A stretch of DNA of 48,523 bases from Methanothrix sp. (GTDB taxonomy: Archaea > Halobacteriota > Methanosarcinia > Methanotrichales > Methanotrichaceae), in the NCBI GenBank assembly GCA_026394475.1, contig JAPKYD010000129.1:1-48523 (forward strand). Reading direction: 5' to 3'. The notes beneath the pieces were generated by a model. It had not been told where the DNA came from and searched no databases. It worked only from the letters and a program-made list of their open reading frames with translations. The translations under genes and the position numbers were made by a program. This document shows, piece after piece, positions 38,829-46,420 of the stretch (the stretch's first letter is position 1; each line of letters begins with the position of its first letter).

Positions 38829-39350
38829 ATGAAGTCGTCATGGAAGAGAGAGACAAAAGAGACCAGCATAGAGGTTTCCCTGGAGACGGATGGTTTGGGC
38901 ACGATCGAGGTTGAGACGGGAATTGAGCTTCTGGATGAGATGCTGTCCGCTTTTGCCGCGGGAGCAAACTTCGATCTGGCCGTCAAGGCCAGGGGCGACC
39001 TGGAGACAGGAGACCACCACACCACCGAGCACACAGGAATCACTTTGGGCTCATCTTTACGCCCGAACATAAAAAGCGGCAAGGGGAGCGCAGTCGTTCC
39101 TTTGGAAGAATGCCTGGCCATGGTGGCGGTGCGCTTCGGCAGGGCCGGCTACCGGGAGGATTTCGAGTTTTGGGGCAGGGAAGAGGGCGGCATGAGCCTG
39201 CAGAACTTCGGCCACTTCCTGCGCTCTATGGCCTACAGCGGAAAGTTCACTCTTCATGCCCGCGCGGAAGGCGGCAGCGACCGGAGCAAGGTCGAGGCCC
39301 TTTGCACAGCATTGGGAAGAGCTGTGAAGAGGGCCATTCGCGATGAATAA
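38829..39350 (+). CDS. HisB-like (imidazoleglycerol-phosphate dehydratase fold) protein, divergent
   Basis: GIELLDEMLSAFAAGANFDLAVKARGDLETGDHHTTEHTGITLG...HFLRSMAYSGKFTLHARAEGGSDRSKVEALCTALGRAVKRAI. Confidence 0.8.
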   Translation: MKSSWKRETKETSIEVSLETDGLGTIEVETGIELLDEMLSAFAAGANFDLAVKARGDLETGDHHTTEHTGITLGSSLRPNIKSGKGSAVVPLEECLAMVAVRFGRAGYREDFEFWGREEGGMSLQNFGHFLRSMAYSGKFTLHARAEGGSDRSKVEALCTALGRAVKRAIRDE

Positions 39351-39378
39351 GGCATACGACTCCAAAAAAAGGCAGGAG

Positions 39379-40473
39379 TCAGATCTTGACGAACTTGCTC
39401 TTGGGTGCGCCGCAGGGGCACTTCCAGGTCGAGGGCAGCTGCTCGAAGGGAACTCCGCCGTGCTCTGCCGGATCATAGATGTAGCCGCAAACAGTGCACC
39501 TCCACTTGGAGGCGCTTTCCGTGCTTATCGCCTGCGGTCTGGGGCCAAGAGGAACGGTCAGGGCCAAGCCCGCTTCTTTCCGAGATATGCCCTGTTCATC
39601 GCTGCTGCTGCCTGATTCCTCCAGGGCCGCAACAATAGCTTTGGCGAACTCCAAGGAAGCGGTGGGACCGTTTCCAGTGATGATATTTCCATCACGAACC
39701 ACGGCCTCATTCGAGACGATCGCGCCTTTGGCCTTGATGTGATCCGTTTCAGATGCCGTGGCCCTCTTGCCGTTTAGAAGGCCGGCATCGGCCAGGATCC
39801 AGGGGCCAAGGCAGATGGCTCCGATGAGCTTCTCTTGTGCTGCCGCGGCCTTTGCCAGGGCCTGATGATCAGGATCTTCGTTCAGCTTCTGATCGTAGAT
39901 TCCCTCTCCACCCACAAAGACCACCGCAGCGTATTCCGACAGAGTGACGTCCTTCAGATCCAGGTCTACCGAGACGCTCTCGCCGTTCATTCCTGTGGCC
40001 GTCTTCACTCCTTTGGAGGCCAGGACGACAGAGTAGCCTTTGCTCTGGAAGTAATCGCGAGGCACATTCAGCTCCTCCTCCCGGTACTGCTGAGGAGGCA
40101 GAACCATCAGGATCTTGCCTTTGACTGGCATATAGCTGGAATCGGAGCCTGTGTTCGGCACAGGAACGACAGGAACTAAGCTGCTTGATGTCGTTGCAGA
40201 GTTGTTTGCGGTGCCGTCTCTCTCTTCATATCCTGTGGCCATCTGGCAGGGCACCTGCACGAAATTGAAGGCATAGGCCGAGTAGCAGACAGGACAGGGC
40301 GTGTAGGGGTTGACGCTGGCCAACTGATAGGGGGTAAGGCTGACTGTATATCCGCAAACGGGGCACTGCCAGCAGGTAATTCCTGCAGCCGATCCCGGGT
40401 CGTATTGGGCAAACGCGGCAGAAGCTCCTGCCAGAAGCAGGAAGAGAATCAGAGTTATGGACGAGGTCTTCAT
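39379..40473 (-). CDS. Exported Cys-pair domain + DJ-1/PfpI + rubredoxin-like fusion protein
   Basis: Signal peptide. N-terminal CPVCGY...CPVC pairs. Central [57 protein letters not shown]-terminal [38 protein letters not shown]. Confidence 0.85.
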   Translation of the reverse strand: MKTSSITLILFLLLAGASAAFAQYDPGSAAGITCWQCPVCGYTVSLTPYQLASVNPYTPCPVCYSAYAFNFVQVPCQMATGYEERDGTANNSATTSSSLVPVVPVPNTGSDSSYMPVKGKILMVLPPQQYREEELNVPRDYFQSKGYSVVLASKGVKTATGMNGESVSVDLDLKDVTLSEYAAVVFVGGEGIYDQKLNEDPDHQALAKAAAAQEKLIGAICLGPWILADAGLLNGKRATASETDHIKAKGAIVSNEAVVRDGNIITGNGPTASLEFAKAIVAALEESGSSSDEQGISRKEAGLALTVPLGPRPQAISTESASKWRCTVCGYIYDPAEHGGVPFEQLPSTWKCPCGAPKSKFVKI

Positions 40474-40540
40474 AGCGGACTGATTAACGCCCCATGGAAT
40501 AAATAAATCACGAATCTCAGATCATAAAAATAGATGGGCC

Positions 40541-43441
40541 CTAGATCCTGCGCCTGGCGAAGGCTCCAAGAGCAAGAGCCGTGAGGGCGGCCAGGAAGCC
40601 AGCCGTGCCGCTCTTCCTGGTGGCCCCCTCACCGGGCAGTACGGTGATGGTGCCGTTGGCGACCGTCTCAGGAGAAAAGCCGCTCACATTAATCACCTTC
40701 AGATCAGCAGTGGCGTTCGCTTTGCTGGCCAAGAAGGTGAGGTTGGCAGCGCCACAGCCGGCCGGCAGCACCACGCTTATCCTTCCCGCCTTCGCATCAT
40801 TCTGCCAGGAGGAATTGCACGCTCCTGAAACGCCCTGGGCCTTGACCACCGAGGCATCATAGGAGATGACTATCCTCTTTTCGCCGCCGGATAGAGGAAC
40901 TTCCAGGGGAATGGAGACAGTATCTTTGGCGGCGACCTCTGCCGAGCCCAGGGATACGCCGCGCACTTCCGGAGGAGTCACGTTGAAGAACTCGCCAAAT
41001 ACCTGAATGGCATCGACTGCGTTCTCCACTCTTACTCTCAGCTCGTACCTGTCGGGCCGGGCCGCTACGCCCAATGCATGAGGCTCCAGAGCCTCCAGTG
41101 TTCCCTCCAGGGTGTGATTGGAGCTGCCCAAGACAAGTCTTCCGTCAATGATATCGAAGAACCGGAGAACGCTCTTTCCAAGCTCTATTCTGATGAACTG
41201 CCTGCGGGCGGTTTCGTTGGCGAGCATGGTGTCATAGTCCATAGCGGCGTTGAGATTTCCGTATTCGCTGCGCGAGACGTAGTAGTAGTTCTTGCCTTTT
41301 ACTATGCTGGCGATTCTTCCCGCTGGGTCAAATTTGACGCCCACCTGGACAGGAGATAGAGATGGGCTGAGGTAGAGCTGCCCGGGCACCGGGCCATTGC
41401 CCGCATCCAGGACGGGGCTCTTGTCGTCGCCCAGCTGCAAGGTTGTGGCATTCCATCTCCAGGAGAAGCTCCAGAGTTCCCCGGAGCCCTGACCCAAGCC
41501 TGTGATGTCTCTGGAGGAGACGGTCCTGTTGCTGGAGTCGAGGATATCCGCAGTGACAAGGCGAATCTCCGCGGCCCGCACGACCATGGAGAAGTTTGCC
41601 CCGGCAGAGGATGTTGCATTGCTGGGAGTATGGATTAGGGGGGGCTGGGGTCTGGGAACGACATACTGGTTGATGTATGGATAGTAACGAAGGGTATCGT
41701 TATCTGCTACCCGGATACTCATCCCCGGCCCAAGGGCGACGGTAGAGTCACGATTGAGGTTGACAGAATCGTGGTTGACCATGACTATCACATTGGGCTG
41801 GACGGACACGATCTCCATCTCTCCCATGCCCAGCCCCGGCTCAACAGGCAGAACATACTGATCCGAGATCTGGAAGATGCCGTCTATGGTTGCAAAGCGC
41901 TGCGTCCCATTATTGAAGACATTGCTGACATGCACCATTATTATGGGCATGTCCTCGACGTCGCCCAGATTTTTCTTGAAAACGTAGGTGGAGTTGGATT
42001 TGACTACAGAGCTGTCCACCTGATCTCCATCTTTCAGAAGCTGGATGAAGATGCTGTCGTTTTCCACGTCCCTGATGCGCATCTCGTAGCCTTCCGCCAG
42101 AGTGTAATTGCCAGCCAGGACTATGCCTCGCATCTCTCGATCCATGAGCACCATGCCCAGGTAATCATCCTCCAGAAGGCTTTGGGTTGCCCTTCGCCCT
42201 TCCAGGCTGGAATCATATCCTGCGAACCATTGGGTTCCGAGGAAGCTCATGACGAAATAATCTCCCCAGGGCTTGAATTCGAATTGCTTGGGCTGCACAA
42301 ATGAGGTGTACTGGAATCCCTCTTGTATCGCCGTCTTATTAGCCTCATCCACTCTGGGCTTGGAGGGAGGCTGCACGGTTCTACCCTGAACTTTATAAAG
42401 GACCAGGGTCTCAGCACCGAGCCCATTCTCAGGATCAAAGTAAAATCCGCTGTAGTTCTCGGCGTTCCATCTGGCAATGGCGGAAGACCTGTATTCTCCC
42501 AGCAGCACCGGGAGGAAGGAGGTGGCGTTAAAGGCGGGACCTCGTATCTCATGAACACCGAAATCGAAGAGTGCGCCTTCAGGGTAATAGAAAAGCTTGG
42601 GATTGTCAATCACTACTATTACCATATCTCCGGTCAGAGGAATCACGGCATTTCTGGTGAAGGTGAGGGCCTTATCATTCTGGAACTCGAGGCCCTTCTC
42701 GGACAGGTCCGTGAGCTCCATATTGCCCAGCCTGCCGCCCTCAAAGAGCTTGACATCCGGCTCATCGCTGACCTGAAAGATCCCATCCACCTCGGCGAAT
42801 CCGAAGTCTCCGCCCCGCATGGCATTGGCCAGATGAACCAGAAGAACTGGCACGTCATCGATTTTGTAGACATAAGTGCCTCCGATGCTCACCACAGCAG
42901 TGTCCACTGGTTTTCCATTCTTAAGAAGAACGAAGTTCACCACATCGTTCTTCTCGGAGATCCCCGCTGCCGCCAGGACATAACCGTCCAAAAGAGGCAA
43001 TGCGGAGTTGTTGGTCAGAATATGAGTATCTTTTCCATCCAGGAGCACCTTTCTCAGCTCTCCTTTGCCAAGGACGCTGACCTCATCGGTGATTGAGCTC
43101 TCCGGATAGCCGGCCAGATAGGGCTTGCCCAGGAAGGCCACTGTCCGAAAGCTTCCCCAGGGCTCGTACTCGAACTGCCTGGACCAGGCCTGGGTGGAGT
43201 AGACGACATGGCCTTTTTCTGCCGTCCTTCCTTCCACATCTATGCGGAGCTGCTCCCCGCCCTGACCCTTATCCAGGTCGTAGTAGAACCAGCCAAAGTC
43301 ATCCGCTCGCCAAATCCCGTCGCCATCACTGAAATGACCTCGCACAAAGGCTGTCTCAACCGGCTCCTGGGCGCAGGCATCGAGAAAAAGCACGAGGAGC
43401 AAAGCCAGCCCGGCAACGAACCAGATCGTCCTGATCTTCAT
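40541..43441 (-). CDS. S-layer protein with two tandem S-layer domains and a cohesin-like C-terminal domain
   Basis: Two homologous modules (ADDFGWFYYDLDKGQGGEQLRI...FEYEPWGSFRTVAFLGKPYLAGYPES and AENYSGFYFDPENGLGAETLVLYKV...FEFKPWGDYFVMSFLGTQWFAGYDSS). C-terminal RKSGTAGFLAALTALALGAFARRRI. Start trimmed from 43459 to ATG 43441. Confidence 0.85.
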   Translation of the reverse strand: MKIRTIWFVAGLALLLVLFLDACAQEPVETAFVRGHFSDGDGIWRADDFGWFYYDLDKGQGGEQLRIDVEGRTAEKGHVVYSTQAWSRQFEYEPWGSFRTVAFLGKPYLAGYPESSITDEVSVLGKGELRKVLLDGKDTHILTNNSALPLLDGYVLAAAGISEKNDVVNFVLLKNGKPVDTAVVSIGGTYVYKIDDVPVLLVHLANAMRGGDFGFAEVDGIFQVSDEPDVKLFEGGRLGNMELTDLSEKGLEFQNDKALTFTRNAVIPLTGDMVIVVIDNPKLFYYPEGALFDFGVHEIRGPAFNATSFLPVLLGEYRSSAIARWNAENYSGFYFDPENGLGAETLVLYKVQGRTVQPPSKPRVDEANKTAIQEGFQYTSFVQPKQFEFKPWGDYFVMSFLGTQWFAGYDSSLEGRRATQSLLEDDYLGMVLMDREMRGIVLAGNYTLAEGYEMRIRDVENDSIFIQLLKDGDQVDSSVVKSNSTYVFKKNLGDVEDMPIIMVHVSNVFNNGTQRFATIDGIFQISDQYVLPVEPGLGMGEMEIVSVQPNVIVMVNHDSVNLNRDSTVALGPGMSIRVADNDTLRYYPYINQYVVPRPQPPLIHTPSNATSSAGANFSMVVRAAEIRLVTADILDSSNRTVSSRDITGLGQGSGELWSFSWRWNATTLQLGDDKSPVLDAGNGPVPGQLYLSPSLSPVQVGVKFDPAGRIASIVKGKNYYYVSRSEYGNLNAAMDYDTMLANETARRQFIRIELGKSVLRFFDIIDGRLVLGSSNHTLEGTLEALEPHALGVAARPDRYELRVRVENAVDAIQVFGEFFNVTPPEVRGVSLGSAEVAAKDTVSIPLEVPLSGGEKRIVISYDASVVKAQGVSGACNSSWQNDAKAGRISVVLPAGCGAANLTFLASKANATADLKVINVSGFSPETVANGTITVLPGEGATRKSGTAGFLAALTALALGAFARRRI

Positions 43442-43510
43442 GCACCTCTTTTGACTCATTCCTGGGTAAGCTGTATATCCTATGGCAGACCACAGGCGGA
43501 TCGGAGTTAG

Positions 43511-44305
43511 ATGTCATCCATTAAACACATTGCGATATACGGCAAAGGTGGTATCGGCAAGTCGTGCACGGCCTCGAACATCGCCGCCGCCTGCGCCGAA
43601 GAGGGCCATAAGGTGCTGATGGTGGGCTGCGACCCGAAGAGCGATTCAAGCATAACCCTGGTGGGAAGACGGATTCCCACCATGATGGACCTCATCCAGG
43701 CAGGAGGAGATATCAAGGAGCCGGATGTGGTCTTCCAGGGATATAAGGGCGTGAAGTGCATTGAAGTCGGGGGCCCAGAGCCGGGAGTGGGCTGCGCCGG
43801 TCGAGGGATAATCGTGGCCATCGATTTCCTGCGCAAGGTCTCCAGGGCCATGGAGGAGGTGGACCTCGTGCTCTACGATGTGCCTGGAGATATCGTTTGC
43901 GGTGGGTTCTCGGCGCCCATCCGCAAGGGCCTGGTGAGCCAGGCCTACATCATCACCTCCGGAGAGTACATGCCGCTTTATGCAGGAAACAACATCTGCA
44001 AAGGGCTGCGCCGTTTGAACACGCCTCTGGCGGGGGTCATCTGCAACTCCCGGGAGGCCGCTGGGGAAAGGGAGATTGTGGAGAGCTTTGCCCGGGAGCT
44101 GAAGAGCCGCCTGGTGGCCTTCATACCCAATGACCCCATCGTGCAGCAGTGCGAGCGGCGGGCAGTGACGGTCATCGAGGGCGCGCCCGACTCGAAGATA
44201 GCCGACATTTACCGCGCCCTGGCCAGGGAGATCATGTCGGAAGTAGCGCCAACGATTCCGGAACCCCTGAGTGATGAGAAGCTGATGGAGCTCTCCAGAG
44301 CATGA
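43511..44305 (+). CDS. cfbC: Ni-sirohydrochlorin a,c-diamide reductive cyclase, NifH-like ATPase subunit
   Basis: [44 protein letters not shown]...[14 protein letters not shown]...[21 protein letters not shown]. Next to cfbB. Confidence 0.88.
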   Translation: MSSIKHIAIYGKGGIGKSCTASNIAAACAEEGHKVLMVGCDPKSDSSITLVGRRIPTMMDLIQAGGDIKEPDVVFQGYKGVKCIEVGGPEPGVGCAGRGIIVAIDFLRKVSRAMEEVDLVLYDVPGDIVCGGFSAPIRKGLVSQAYIITSGEYMPLYAGNNICKGLRRLNTPLAGVICNSREAAGEREIVESFARELKSRLVAFIPNDPIVQQCERRAVTVIEGAPDSKIADIYRALAREIMSEVAPTIPEPLSDEKLMELSRA

Positions 44306-45684
44306 AGGCCGACTGCCCCAGAATCCTCCTGGCCGGAGATCGAAGCTCCAGCGGCAAGACCACCATAGTAGCGGGACTGCTCTTTGCGCTGCAGAGGCGC
44401 AGCCTAAAAGTCCAGCCTTTCAAGGTGGCCATGGACTACATCGATCCCAGCTACCACACCTGGATCACGGGCAGGCACTGCCGCAACCTTGACGGCTACC
44501 TCATGCCGCCATCAGCGGTCGCGGAGATCTACGCCCATGCCGCTCAAGGCGCGGACATCTCAGTGATCGAAGGAGTGCGCGGCCTTTACGAAGGCTACGA
44601 GGGCGACCTGGGCAGCACGGCGCAGATTGCCAAGATGCTGCAAACGCCGGTTATTTTCGTCGTGGACGCGAGAAGCATCACGCGCAGCGCTGCGGCTCTG
44701 GTCAAGGGCTACATGGACTTCGATCCAGGCGTAGAGATCAAAGGCGTCATCCTGAACAAGGTGGGGAGCGAGAGGCACGCTGAAAAAGCCAGAAAGGAGA
44801 TCGAGCGCTACGCGGGCGTGGAGGTGGTGGGCGTGATAGGTCGCAACGACTCCATGCACCTGGCCATGCGCCACCTGGGCCTGGTTCCGGTTCTGGAGGG
44901 CAAGACCAGGCATGATGGATTCGAGGAGCGGCTGGATAAGATCCGCGAGATCGTGGAGGAGGGCCTGGATCTGGATCGCATCCTGGAGCTGGCGGGCGAA
45001 GCCGGGCCGCTACCGGAGGTTTGGCCCGATCTCTACCGCCAGAGCGACGAGGGAAAGGGCGTGAAGATCGGCGTGGCCATGGATGAGGCCTTCAACTTTT
45101 ACTACCGGGACAATCTGGAGCTGATGGAGCTTTCCGGGGCGAAGGTTGTTCCCTTCAGCCCGGTGCATGACTCCGCATTGCCCGCGGTGGACGGGATTTA
45201 CATCGGCGGAGGCTACCCGGAGATTTATGCCCGCGAGCTTTCCGAGAATCAAAGCATGCGAGCGTCGCTGGAAAGGGCGCACGAGAGGGACCTGCCCATT
45301 TACGCTGAGTGCGGGGGCCTGATGTACTTGACCAGGGAGATCGAGTGGGACGGAGAAAGAAGAGAGATGGTGGGCCTGGTCCCGGGGAAGGCGAGACGCG
45401 GAAACATCCGGGTGGTGAGCTACGTGCACGGTGCGCTCACGCGCGACTGCGCACTGGGGCCCGCGGGCGCGCCCATCATGGGCCACGAGTTCCACCACTC
45501 CGAACTGATAATGGATGAAAAGGCGGATTATGCCATCCGCTTGGAGCGCGGCACGGGCATCAAGGACGGCTGGGATGGCGTTTGCGAGGGGAGCATGGTG
45601 GCCAGCTACTCGCACATCCACAGTGCATCTTACCGTGGATTTCCCTCCAACTTCATCAAAGCCTGCCGAGAGAAGGCTGAGTAA
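44302..45684 (+). CDS. cfbB: Ni-sirohydrochlorin a,c-diamide synthase (cobyrinate a,c-diamide synthase family)
   Basis: [24 protein letters not shown]...[19 protein letters not shown]...[25 protein letters not shown]...[14 protein letters not shown]...[14 protein letters not shown] overlap with cfbC. Confidence 0.88.
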   Translation: MKADCPRILLAGDRSSSGKTTIVAGLLFALQRRSLKVQPFKVAMDYIDPSYHTWITGRHCRNLDGYLMPPSAVAEIYAHAAQGADISVIEGVRGLYEGYEGDLGSTAQIAKMLQTPVIFVVDARSITRSAAALVKGYMDFDPGVEIKGVILNKVGSERHAEKARKEIERYAGVEVVGVIGRNDSMHLAMRHLGLVPVLEGKTRHDGFEERLDKIREIVEEGLDLDRILELAGEAGPLPEVWPDLYRQSDEGKGVKIGVAMDEAFNFYYRDNLELMELSGAKVVPFSPVHDSALPAVDGIYIGGGYPEIYARELSENQSMRASLERAHERDLPIYAECGGLMYLTREIEWDGERREMVGLVPGKARRGNIRVVSYVHGALTRDCALGPAGAPIMGHEFHHSELIMDEKADYAIRLERGTGIKDGWDGVCEGSMVASYSHIHSASYRGFPSNFIKACREKAE

Positions 45685-45695
45685 GCCAACAGATC

Positions 45696-45720
45696 CCCCA
45701 GCAGCTTTGATCTGCTGGGG
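45696..45720 (+). terminator. Hairpin downstream of cfbB, likely terminator
   Basis: CCCCAGCAG (45696-45704) CTTTGAT CTGCTGGGG (45712-45720): perfect 9-bp stem. Confidence 0.55.
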
Positions 45721-45801
45721 CAATGCAGTGACCTGATACACTTTTTTAACGCGTAAGTATTTATTGCAGGCTTGACCTCTATCAGTATCAAGGTGATTTA
45801 A

Positions 45802-46206
45802 ATGGTGAAGATGCCACCAGAAGTGAGGGAGACCCTGGCCAAGCAAAAGCCCGTTCCAATAGCCACCGCCAGCAAGTCGGGAGTTCCCAATGTGATCTTT
45901 GTGGGAGCTTTCAAGATCCTGGACGACGAGAACATCATGATCGCGGACAACTTCTTCTACAAGACCGCCCAGAACCTGATGGAGAACCCCAAGATCGCCA
46001 TCCTCTGCTACAACGGCGAGACCAAGAAGTCCTACCAGATCAAGGGATCGGTCACCCTCTGCACAGAGGGAGAGAACTTCGAGCAGATGAGAAAGTGGGT
46101 GCACGGCATCAACGAAAAGCTGCCTGCCAAGACCTGCGTCATGGTAAAGGTGGACGAGATCTACAACGCCATGTGGGGACCGAGCGCGGGGAAGAAGATA
46201 GTGTGA
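45802..46206 (+). CDS. Pyridoxamine 5'-phosphate oxidase-family (FMN-binding split barrel) protein
   Basis: PVPIATASKSGVPNVIFVGAFKILDDENIMIADNFFYKTAQNLMENPKIAILCYNGETKKSYQIKGSV. Confidence 0.85.
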   Translation: MVKMPPEVRETLAKQKPVPIATASKSGVPNVIFVGAFKILDDENIMIADNFFYKTAQNLMENPKIAILCYNGETKKSYQIKGSVTLCTEGENFEQMRKWVHGINEKLPAKTCVMVKVDEIYNAMWGPSAGKKIV

Positions 46207-46420
46207 AATGATCTGATGCGAATCAGAATCTGCTATGCTAACTAAAGCCTCGAGGAATTCAATTAATTTTTAATAATATTTTTATATTAGTCATCCTAGA
46301 TAAACTTGAAACTCTTTTCTCAATTTTCGTGCGTTTTCTGACAAGTTTTAGAAGTTGCCCAAAGGGCGTTAGTTATATTTCTTAAAAGACATCTGCTCTG
46401 ATAAGCCCAAAAGGATAGAG

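Noticed and set aside
45010-46104. 364-aa minus-strand ORF
   Set aside because: Antisense to cfbB and the PNPOx-family gene and spanning their intergenic gap; low-information His/Leu-rich translation.
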